NCBI GenBank assembly: GCA_945947845.1
Contig: CAMEZN010000155.1
Coordinates: 1-5,171 of the forward strand
DNA length: 5,171 nt
Direction of reading: 5' to 3'
Source: an uncultured Mucispirillum sp.
GTDB taxonomy: Bacteria > Chrysiogenota > Deferribacteres > Deferribacterales > Mucispirillaceae
Of this stretch, positions 1-5,171 are shown in pieces. A program made the translations under genes and the position numbers. Position 1 is the stretch's first letter, and every line of letters starts with the position of its first letter. The notes beneath the pieces are model-generated. The model was not told the DNA's origin. It saw nothing but the letters and a program-made list of their open reading frames with translations, and did no database searches.

Positions 1-1579
1 CTACCTGAGTAGACGGCATTACTGGGTTAGGAACCTGCATAACCACCATTTTATCTGATACACTGCTGTAATATAAAGCAGATTCTATATAAAGCATATT
101 AAATAAAGCTCCTTTATATCCAAGCTCCACATGGTCTGCTGTTTCTGGTTTTAAATTAGGATTGGGCAGGTTTTCACCAAGCTGGGTAGAATACCTGTCG
201 CTCATCGTAGGAAACTGGTTTCTTCTGGCATAAGTTAAATATAAATTATTATCATCTATAAACTCATAAAAAATACCCAGCTGACCTGCAAATAAAAATC
301 TATTTATAATATCAACATTATATGATGATAAACCGAGCTGATTATTAAAGCTGTTGTCCCTGCTGTAAAAATTAGATGGTATTAAGCTGTCAAACCCTAA
401 TGTGCCAGAAAGTGTAAGATTTTCTAAGGGCTTATAATCATATTCTACCCCAAAGGAAAGCTTGTTTTCTGTTATATTTATATCTTCTTCCACTGAAAGA
501 CTATCTTCACTATAACCAATATGGTTATCCTGCCTGTATGTTATGGCTGATTTTATCACATGCTCATTAGTAATCTCATAACTTCCATTTATATTAAAGC
601 CTGCTGCATACTCATCATATATACTTGTGCGGTATGGAGATTGATAGTCAACATGTATAAGGCTTGAATACATACTCATAGAATTATCATAAATATCATA
701 AAATGTTAAAAAATTTAATTTTAACTTATTTTTTTCATATTTTCCATGAAGTGATATACTCATGTGATAATCATAATTCCAGCCCCAAAGTGAATAAACT
801 GAACTTACTTCTGGGCTTACCATCCCTTTATTAGAATCACTGTATATATATGCAAGCCATATATCTAGTCCGTTAATTGGAGTTGTGCCTGCTATTAAAG
901 TATTTTTTATATCTGTTCTGTCAGAGAAAAGTCTATTTCTGTCTTTTTGTATACTTCCCTGCACAGCTTTATAACTTTTTGGAAGAAGATAATGGTCTAT
1001 TTCTTTATACTGCAATGTATATTTAAAGTAAAATTTTGATGTTTTAGAGCCAATACTTAAAATATTATAAACTGATGAAAAATCAAAATTATCATCATTT
1101 TCCAATGATGTTTTAAAAAATCCTTCAAATTTTTCCTTTGGTTTTGCAAGAGTTAAAAGCACAGCTCCACCCATACCGTTTGAGCCTTGCAGCATAGTGG
1201 AATATCCTTTTTGAATTGTAACTGATTCAGTATCACCCAAAAGCATTGCAGAACTATCTCCCAGCCCATTATATGGATTTAATGAAGAAATACCATCAAT
1301 AATTACAGGTATTGTAGAACTTGAAAAGCCTCTTATTCTAAATGAAGTATCGCCCCTTGAACCGCCCTCATCTATCATAACACTAGGACTTAATGTTAAG
1401 ACATCTGATAAGGAATAAACATTCATATTATTCATATCATCATTAGAGATTACATGCCCTTTATCTTTTGTTTTAGTATCTGTTACTATTATAGTATCTG
1501 TTTCCACCTGCGGTGTTTCTTCTGCAAAACTAATACCATAAGTAAAAATAATAAAACAAAAAATAAAATATTTTGTCAT
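1..1579 (-). CDS. TonB-dependent outer-membrane receptor (3' end outside window)
   Basis: Outer-membrane beta-barrel that would import a scarce ligand using TonB/ExbBD energy; the substrate cannot be told from sequence. The frame is open for 526 residues from ATG 1579 to the left edge with no stop, so the C-terminal part (probably 100 or more residues, judged by the usual family length of about 600-750) is missing. Seen in the protein: a signal peptide at residues 1-19 ending SFA; a TonB-box-like DTIIVT at 28-33; a plug domain at about 44-149 with RIRGFSS (81-87), VIIDGI (92-97) and GSNGMGGAV (132-140); then barrel strands, including the family hallmark NPNLKPET (473-480). Only about eight residues separate the signal peptide from the TonB box, so there is no FecA-type N-terminal signalling domain. 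The start is supported by GGAG at 1585-1588, five bases upstream. It lies 54 bases downstream of the lipoprotein gene on the same strand, probably in one operon. The family call is firm; the ligand is unknown. Confidence 0.93.
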   Translation of the reverse strand, partial: MTKYFIFCFIIFTYGISFAEETPQVETDTIIVTDTKTKDKGHVISNDDMNNMNVYSLSDVLTLSPSVMIDEGGSRGDTSFRIRGFSSSTIPVIIDGISSLNPYNGLGDSSAMLLGDTESVTIQKGYSTMLQGSNGMGGAVLLTLAKPKEKFEGFFKTSLENDDNFDFSSVYNILSIGSKTSKFYFKYTLQYKEIDHYLLPKSYKAVQGSIQKDRNRLFSDRTDIKNTLIAGTTPINGLDIWLAYIYSDSNKGMVSPEVSSVYSLWGWNYDYHMSISLHGKYEKNKLKLNFLTFYDIYDNSMSMYSSLIHVDYQSPYRTSIYDEYAAGFNINGSYEITNEHVIKSAITYRQDNHIGYSEDSLSVEEDINITENKLSFGVEYDYKPLENLTLSGTLGFDSLIPSNFYSRDNSFNNQLGLSSYNVDIINRFLFAGQLGIFYEFIDDNNLYLTYARRNQFPTMSDRYSTQLGENLPNPNLKPETADHVELGYKGALFNMLYIESALYYSSVSDKMVVMQVPNPVMPSTQV

Positions 1580-1583
1580 ATAT

Positions 1584-1588
1584 ACTCC
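1584..1588 (-). promoter_or_regulatory. Ribosome binding site of the TonB-dependent receptor
   Basis: The minus strand reads GGAGT, with GGAG ending five bases before ATG 1579. It lies immediately 3' of the intergenic hairpin and its T4 tract, so folding or termination at the hairpin could affect translation of the receptor. Confidence 0.7.
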
Positions 1589-1616
1589 AAAAGGGGAAAG
1601 AATAATATCTTTCCCC
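1589..1616 (-). terminator. Hairpin between lipoprotein and receptor genes: attenuator or processing element
   Basis: On the minus strand GGGGAAAG (1616-1609) pairs perfectly with CTTTCCCC (1600-1593) across an 8-base loop and is followed at once by TTTT (1592-1589). This looks like a short Rho-independent terminator, but the U-run is only four bases and runs straight into the receptor's GGAG ribosome binding site (1588-1585). It may therefore be a leaky terminator or an RNA stability or processing element that sets unequal expression of the two genes, rather than a full stop. Read on the plus strand there is no trailing T-run, so the minus orientation is preferred. Confidence 0.45.
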
Positions 1617-1624
1617 ATATTGAT

Positions 1625-1640
1625 TAATTAATATTAATTA
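1625..1640. repeat. 16-bp perfect palindrome spanning the lipoprotein stop codon
   Basis: TAATTAATATTAATTA equals its own reverse complement and includes the TAA stop of the lipoprotein gene (1634-1636). It is pure A/T in an AT-rich genome, so chance is a fair explanation. It has no GC stem and is not a terminator on its own. Confidence 0.4.
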
Positions 1641-3844
1641 CCTGCATTATAATCATTTGCAGTATTTCCCGGCACTCCACCTGTTAATTTTATTCTACCG
1701 TCTAGGTATGGAGATATGCTGTTTTTATAAGCAATATATTCTGCAACTGCTTTAAGCATTGTAACCGGCTGATTGTTATTATCTAATATTGGAGTAATAG
1801 TTTTGCCTAAAAATGCTATATACATTTCTTTCGCTGTTTTAGTAGTGGTTATTATATTATACTGCATACTGCTTGATACTGCCTGCCCATTTATAGATAA
1901 ACTTCCATTTTGTATTCTGCCTCTTTTATAACCCATTACACTTGTCTCTGCTGGATTGCCAGATTCTGGGTTTGCCTGTTCATAAGTTAAAAGATAGCAT
2001 TTTTTAGGGTCAGTTACTGCATCATATAATGCACCTGTTTCACTATCTATCCCTGTTGATTTATCAACAGTTGCACAGTTTGCATTAAATCTTGCATTAA
2101 ATTCATCAATACTATATGGCAGATATTCTATTGTATAGCGAACTTCACTTGATGGTATACCCCACCATTTCCCATTATATGTTGTGCCACCTGAACCGCC
2201 ATAATGGTTATTTCTATAAACTGAGGCAGCCTGACCAAAAAGTGTTTGTGTATACTGGTTTGAACTATCACCTACTGATGGGTATAAATTTAAATCAAGA
2301 TTATAATCTGCATCGCTGATTAAATCTGAACCATTTAATGTTACCAAAACGAGTGTGTCATTTAAATAATCTGATGTGATTACTGTTTGTAAAAATGCAG
2401 GAGTTATTGTCTGGTTAGCCTGTATTCCCTGACTTATCATATCACCTATAAGCCATGCAAAATCAGGATTATGGCTAGTCATCTCTGCACCATACCATTT
2501 TACTGCATCAGCAAAAAGGTTTCCTAATGCTGTTTCTTTACCACGCACTAACCTGTCAGTATTCGGTCTACCGCCTGTATTAAAATTTGTGCTGATTCGC
2601 CAAAAATCACTATGGGGAACATCTTCTGCAAAAATAAAATCACCTGCTGCTGTTCCTAAATATTGGTTTAAATCATTTAAATCAACAGGGGTATATAAAG
2701 GTGTAACAGATACAGCATCACTTTCCACCCATGCACCTGCTAAACTGGAATTTGAAGCACGTATTTTTATATAGTATTGCACATTATTTTCAAGTCCGCT
2801 TATAATATATGGTGCAATATCCTGATTAAAAGGAATAGATGTATCAAGCCATGTATAGCTTACTCCGTCAAGAGAATAACCTGCTTGATATGATGATACT
2901 GAATTATCTCCAAAAGAGACTGCATTAAATGTAAATTCTGCCCTTTTATTTTTACCCTGAACACTTTGTGAGTTTATAACAGGTTTTTCAGGTGGTAATA
3001 AAGCAGCTCTGCCTTGAAGACCTGCTTTTTCAGCTGCTGTTGAAAGTATATCTTTTCCAAATACTTTCCATGTGCTTTTGTTATCTATATCTAAAAATCC
3101 ATTTGCATTATGAGCAGCTATACATATGGTGTGGTTTGAACCGTCATATAAATCTGTATTATTTGCAAGCTCTATAATATAATGGTCAGAATTAATTGAA
3201 AGTGCTGGTGTCCATTTGCTGTATTGTCCTTCTCTTGACGGGCAGTCATCTATATGTATAGAATAAAGTTCTCCCTGCTTTTTCGTCCAAGAAATCCGCA
3301 AGTGCTTATCTCCCTGCTGAACTTGCACATTTTCAATCTGGCTTGGATATGGTATTGGAGTAGATTTAACTGATGTCCAGTCAGATTGACCATAACCGCA
3401 TTTTGAAAAATTAGACCTTATCCAGATAGTATATTCTGTATTATTACTTAACTCTGAATAATAAAAAAACGGGAAACCTTCTGTGCTGTCTGCATCACTT
3501 TTTGCTTTTTTAACAGCAAACCTTATAAGCAGGTTATCATTTGGTTCAACTGTGCCTAAATCATCAGCATTTAAAATATTATCATCAGTGCCTATCTTAA
3601 TATCATAATATGGCAGGCAGGCATCAGTATTTTCTGCACCTATACCGCTTACTCTTCCAAACTGAATAGTTATCCTTTCATTAAGTGCTGTTGGAGAAAC
3701 ATTTGCAGGATAATAACTTGAAACATTAATACCGCTGTTACCTGATGATTTACTATCCTGCTCACTACATGCAGTAAGCAGCGATACTATAACAAGAAAT
3801 ACAAATAAAACTTTAAAATTGCTATTTGTAAAAAGTTTTATCAT
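1634..3844 (-). CDS. FnIII-like lipoprotein with 5'-nucleotidase C-terminal-type domain
   Basis: A 736-residue lipoprotein, probably outer-membrane anchored and perhaps surface exposed. Residues 1-25 are a lipoprotein signal peptide with lipobox LTAC; Cys26 would be lipidated, and Ser at +2 does not suggest inner-membrane retention. A Ser/Asn/Gly-rich linker is followed by about three fibronectin-III-like segments (roughly 44-163, 164-264, 284-384; the last ends SVTPL). Residues about 412-720 resemble the 5'-nucleotidase C-terminal domain (5_nucleotid_C): R434-G-K-E437-T-A-L-G-N442-L-F-A-D446, then a domain end with LKAVAEYIAYKNSISPYLDGRI. The metallophosphatase catalytic domain normally preceding it is absent, and the GG-x-R and GGDGY substrate motifs are not conserved. 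Nucleotidase activity is therefore unlikely; ligand binding is the inferred role. Apart from Cys26 there are six cysteines, in three likely pairs. The open frame extends upstream to an ATG at 3904, but 3844 is preferred because it has a Shine-Dalgarno and puts the signal peptide at the N-terminus. It is first in a probable operon with the TonB receptor. Confidence 0.88.
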   Translation of the reverse strand: MIKLFTNSNFKVLFVFLVIVSLLTACSEQDSKSSGNSGINVSSYYPANVSPTALNERITIQFGRVSGIGAENTDACLPYYDIKIGTDDNILNADDLGTVEPNDNLLIRFAVKKAKSDADSTEGFPFFYYSELSNNTEYTIWIRSNFSKCGYGQSDWTSVKSTPIPYPSQIENVQVQQGDKHLRISWTKKQGELYSIHIDDCPSREGQYSKWTPALSINSDHYIIELANNTDLYDGSNHTICIAAHNANGFLDIDNKSTWKVFGKDILSTAAEKAGLQGRAALLPPEKPVINSQSVQGKNKRAEFTFNAVSFGDNSVSSYQAGYSLDGVSYTWLDTSIPFNQDIAPYIISGLENNVQYYIKIRASNSSLAGAWVESDAVSVTPLYTPVDLNDLNQYLGTAAGDFIFAEDVPHSDFWRISTNFNTGGRPNTDRLVRGKETALGNLFADAVKWYGAEMTSHNPDFAWLIGDMISQGIQANQTITPAFLQTVITSDYLNDTLVLVTLNGSDLISDADYNLDLNLYPSVGDSSNQYTQTLFGQAASVYRNNHYGGSGGTTYNGKWWGIPSSEVRYTIEYLPYSIDEFNARFNANCATVDKSTGIDSETGALYDAVTDPKKCYLLTYEQANPESGNPAETSVMGYKRGRIQNGSLSINGQAVSSSMQYNIITTTKTAKEMYIAFLGKTITPILDNNNQPVTMLKAVAEYIAYKNSISPYLDGRIKLTGGVPGNTANDYNAGN

Positions 3845-3847
3845 AAA

Positions 3848-3856
3848 CCACCTCTC
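3848..3856 (-). promoter_or_regulatory. Ribosome binding site of the lipoprotein gene
   Basis: The minus strand reads GAGAGGTGG, ending three bases before ATG 3844; its AGG core sits six bases from the start. This purine-rich site decides for ATG 3844 over the in-frame ATG 20 codons upstream (3904), which would put charged residues such as NDKYIERW ahead of the lipoprotein signal peptide. Confidence 0.75.
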
Positions 3857-3875
3857 TATATATTTATCGTTATAT

Positions 3876-3916
3876 TTATTAATATATAATAAAATAAAAG
3901 TCAATATCTAATTATA
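3876..3916 (-). promoter_or_regulatory. Candidate promoter(s) of the lipoprotein/receptor unit
   Basis: Two overlapping possibilities are visible on the minus strand. One has a near-consensus -35 TTGACT (3904-3899), a 17-base spacer and a weak -10 TAATAA (3881-3876), giving a leader of about 25 bases. The other has a perfect -10 TATAAT (3916-3911) without a good -35, giving a leader of about 60 bases. In DNA this AT-rich such matches arise easily, so neither is secure. Confidence 0.35.
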
Positions 3917-3977
3917 TCAATAATATTGCTATTCGTTATTATTTTTTATATATATTATATTTTTAAACTGTAATATA

Positions 3978-3989
3978 CAATGCACATTG
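3978..3989. repeat. Short inverted repeat, possible operator
   Basis: CAATG-CA-CATTG is a perfect inverted repeat with 5-bp arms. It overlaps a second one, ATGCA-CAT-TGCAT (3980-3992). It is one of the few places with G and C in the intergenic region, which makes it stand out as a possible regulator binding site between the two divergent genes. Confidence 0.3.
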
Positions 3990-3995
3990 CATATC

Positions 3996-4009
3996 TTGAT
4001 ATTAAACAA
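3996..4009 (+). promoter_or_regulatory. FNR/CRP-like box (weak)
   Basis: TTGAT-ATTA-AACAA matches the FNR consensus TTGAT-N4-ATCAA at nine of ten defined positions. FNR control of dcuC is known in E. coli, and this site lies upstream of a dcuC-like gene. However, its centre is about 137 bases before the start point predicted from the promoter at 4105-4133, farther than usual for direct activation, and the region is AT-rich enough for chance matches. Confidence 0.25.
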
Positions 4010-4090
4010 AAAATATTCATAAATTTATAACATTGTTTTTATATTTTTATTATTTATTATAAATAATTTATATAACTTATCAAAAAATAT

Positions 4091-4105
4091 AGAAAATATT
4101 TTTCT
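4091..4105. repeat. Inverted repeat abutting the carrier promoter -35
   Basis: AGAAAA-TAT-TTTTCT has perfect 6-bp arms and ends on the first base of the predicted -35 hexamer (4105-4110). The position would suit a repressor or activator site for the dcuC-like gene, but the composition is nearly all A/T. Confidence 0.3.
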
Positions 4106-4133
4106 TTACAAATAAATAATTTAATATTATAGT
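4105..4133 (+). promoter_or_regulatory. Sigma70-type promoter of the dcuC-like gene
   Basis: A -35 TTTACA (4105-4110) and a -10 TATAGT (4128-4133) each match the consensus at five of six positions, with an ideal 17-base spacer. The predicted start point is near 4140, giving a leader of about 20 bases that contains the GGGAG ribosome binding site. This is the best promoter candidate in the window. Confidence 0.55.
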
Positions 4134-4151
4134 TTTATATAAAAATGTTTT

Positions 4152-4156
4152 GGGAG
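4152..4156 (+). promoter_or_regulatory. Ribosome binding site of the dcuC-like gene
   Basis: GGGAG lies five bases before ATG 4162. It decides the start: a TTG at 4150 in the same frame would place the start codon on top of this site, so ATG 4162 is chosen. Confidence 0.75.
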
Positions 4157-4161
4157 ATAAT

Positions 4162-4683
4162 ATGAACGGTTTACCGGGTATTATTTTTGGGACTATATGT
4201 GTTATTGCTGCCATAGTGCTGTTAATTAAAAGATATGATACAAAAACAGTGCTTTTTGGCACAGGGTTTGTAATGACAATTGCCGCACTTAAACCACTTC
4301 TGGCTTTTGATGCTTTTAAAAATTCTATGACTTCTACAACCCTAATTTGGAGCATTTGTTCTGTTATGGGGTTTTCCTATGTAATGAAAATAACAGAAGT
4401 TGATAAGCACTTAGTAAATGGACTTGCTAAAATATTAATGAAAGTAAGACCTGCACTTATCCCCGGTGTTGTAATATGCACTTTTTTAGTTAATATTTCA
4501 TTAAATAGTGCAGCAGGAGTTACAGCCGCAGTTGGTGCTATATTTATACCACTGCTTATATCTGTTGGTGTAAAACCTGCTATGGCAGCTGCTGCTGTAA
4601 TATTTGGCACATGGGGCTCTATGTTAAGCCGGGGCTCAGTCATCAGCCTATTATCGCTAAAATATCTAATATGGAAGTTATAG
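4162..4683 (+). CDS. dcuC: DcuC-family C4-dicarboxylate carrier, N-terminal part ending at a frameshift
   Basis: Inner-membrane carrier of the DcuC family, which exchanges or exports C4-dicarboxylates (fumarate, succinate) during anaerobic growth. As read, 173 residues are encoded, but only the first 156 (to MLS, ending 4629) are family-like; the last 17 (RGSVISLL...) are out of frame. Visible are hydrophobic segments at about 4-23, 30-48, 60-75, 96-112, 117-136 and 140-154, and the family-like stretches SICSVMGF (64-71) and SAAGVTAAVGA (116-126), followed by FGTWGSMLS. The rest of the protein continues in another frame from 4629. Adding one C to the CC run at 4629-4630 restores SPGLSHQP and a single open frame. 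The family is usually about 450-460 residues, so this piece alone would not be a working carrier. The gene is divergent from the lipoprotein/receptor unit and has its own promoter. The family call is good; the exact substrate is inferred. Confidence 0.8.
   Translation: MNGLPGIIFGTICVIAAIVLLIKRYDTKTVLFGTGFVMTIAALKPLLAFDAFKNSMTSTTLIWSICSVMGFSYVMKITEVDKHLVNGLAKILMKVRPALIPGVVICTFLVNISLNSAAGVTAAVGAIFIPLLISVGVKPAMAAAAVIFGTWGSMLSRGSVISLLSLKYLIWKL
4627..4634 (+). other. Frameshift point in the dcuC-like gene
   Basis: The bases read AGCCGGGG. Family context calls for Ser-Pro-Gly here, which AGC CCG GGG would give, so one C appears to be missing from the run at 4629-4630. A single insertion both restores P-G-L-S-H and joins two long open frames, which pinpoints the event. 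The site does not fit a classical X-XXY-YYZ slippery heptamer. Confidence 0.75.
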
Positions 4684-5171
4684 AAGTTATAAAAGTGCAT
4701 GCAGTAACAGATATTGTATCAATGCTTGTAGCTGCTGCAACACTTACAGTTATGGCAAAAATTCTTAAAGAAGATAAAGGTTATATTGATGAAACAAACA
4801 GTTTTGATATTGATAAAAATTTTAAAGTAAACCCAGTTTATGCAGTTATGCCACTTGTGCCTGTAATTATGCTGCTTGTATTAAGTATAGAAGAAGTGCG
4901 GACATCTATTTCATGGGCTGAACGTATCGCAATACCACATGCAATGCTTATAGGAGCAATATTATGTATCGCTGCTACAAGAACAAACCCTGCAAAAGCT
5001 ACAAATGATTTTTTCACTGGTATGGGAAAAGGTTATGGCGATATATTAGGAATTATAATGTGTGCAGCAGTGTTTGTAGAAGGAATGAAATCGTTAGGGC
5101 TTGTAGATGCTTTCATTGAAGGGCTTAAAAATTCTGAACATATTGTATCAATTGCTGCTACTTACGGACCT
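4629..5171 (+). pseudogene. dcuC: DcuC-family carrier, continuation after the frameshift (3' end outside window)
   Basis: From CCG at 4629 this frame reads PGLSHQPIIAKISNMEVIEV and stays open to the right edge (181 residues). It continues the carrier begun at 4162, displaced by one base. Hydrophobic segments follow, such as VYAVMPLVPVIMLLVL, and a cytoplasm-like linker containing KEDKGYIDETN. There is no separate ribosome binding site before the first in-frame ATG (4671), so independent translation is unlikely. With the frame repaired, about 337 residues of the carrier are visible and roughly 120 more would lie beyond the window. The conserved residues after the break look undamaged, which favours a sequencing or assembly error, or a very recent mutation, over an old pseudogene. 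Confidence 0.7.

Larger units (their letters stand above)
3845..4161. other. Divergent intergenic region, no gene found
   Basis: These 317 bases separate the minus-strand lipoprotein/receptor unit from the plus-strand dcuC-like gene. They are almost entirely A and T, with long T/A tracts, and hold no reading frame with a credible start. They should carry both promoters: a good candidate for the carrier at 4105-4133 and a weaker one for the lipoprotein at 3876-3916. Several short inverted repeats lie between them (3978-3989, 4058-4072, 4091-4105), along with an FNR-like box at 3996-4009. No terminator is expected in a divergent region and none was seen. Confidence 0.85.

Noticed and set aside
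1041..1050. GTTTTAGAGC, resembling the start of a type II CRISPR repeat
   Set aside because: It is a single ten-base match inside the receptor coding sequence, with no repeats or spacers around it.
2116..3177. Three small plus-strand reading frames (2116-2319, 2589-2774, 2992-3177)
   Set aside because: All lie antisense to the lipoprotein gene, have no protein-like features, and are shadows of its reading frame.
3845..3904. In-frame upstream ATG at 3904 adding 20 residues to the lipoprotein
   Set aside because: The extension is a charged, AT-driven stretch ahead of a textbook lipoprotein signal, and ATG 3844 has its own well-placed ribosome binding site.
4058..4072. Inverted repeat TATAAAT-A-ATTTATA as an operator
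   Set aside because: It is pure A/T in a region that is almost all A/T, where such symmetry is expected by chance, and it does not sit at a recognised promoter element.
4150..4161. TTG start at 4150 for the dcuC-like gene
   Set aside because: It overlaps the GGGAG ribosome binding site that serves ATG 4162 and has no ribosome binding site of its own.
4627..4636. Programmed -1 ribosomal frameshift to join the two carrier frames
   Set aside because: The bases AAGCCGGGGC do not form a slippery heptamer, no such mechanism is known for DcuC carriers, and a missing C explains the data more simply.
4080..4700. Two minus-strand reading frames (4080-4355 and 4377-4700)
   Set aside because: They are antisense to the DcuC-type carrier, whose family features are clear on the plus strand; neither looks like a real protein.

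Overview
The window is AT-rich DNA from a bacterium with an outer membrane: it carries a TonB-dependent receptor and an outer-membrane-type lipoprotein. A DcuC-type C4-dicarboxylate carrier points to an anaerobic or microaerobic lifestyle. The low GC, the codon choice and this gene mix would fit a Deferribacterota gut anaerobe such as Mucispirillum. That placement is an impression only; other low-GC Gram-negative groups (for example Campylobacterota) cannot be excluded.

Layout: two divergent transcription units flank a 317-base, almost purely A/T intergenic region (3845-4161). The minus-strand unit is read from about 3870 down to the left edge. It encodes a 736-residue lipoprotein (1634-3844) with an N-terminal fibronectin-III-like region and a C-terminal 5'-nucleotidase-type domain, but no metallophosphatase catalytic domain. 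After a 54-base gap containing a perfect 8-bp hairpin comes a TonB-dependent receptor (1579 down to the edge, 526 residues visible, C-terminal strands missing). The plus-strand unit begins at 4162 behind a good sigma70-like promoter. It encodes a DcuC-family carrier that is broken by an apparent one-base loss in a CC/GGGG run near 4630; the reading frame then continues open to the right edge.

How they may work together (inference): the lipoprotein and receptor form a pair of the SusD/SusC kind in layout, though not in homology. The lipoprotein could capture a ligand at the cell surface and pass it to the TonB-energised channel. Its 5'-nucleotidase-like domain has lost the family's GG-x-R and GGDGY signatures, so the ligand need not be a nucleotide. 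The carrier on the other side would exchange C4-dicarboxylates such as fumarate and succinate across the inner membrane, if the frameshift is a sequencing error or is otherwise corrected. No RNA genes, insertion sequences or CRISPR arrays were seen.
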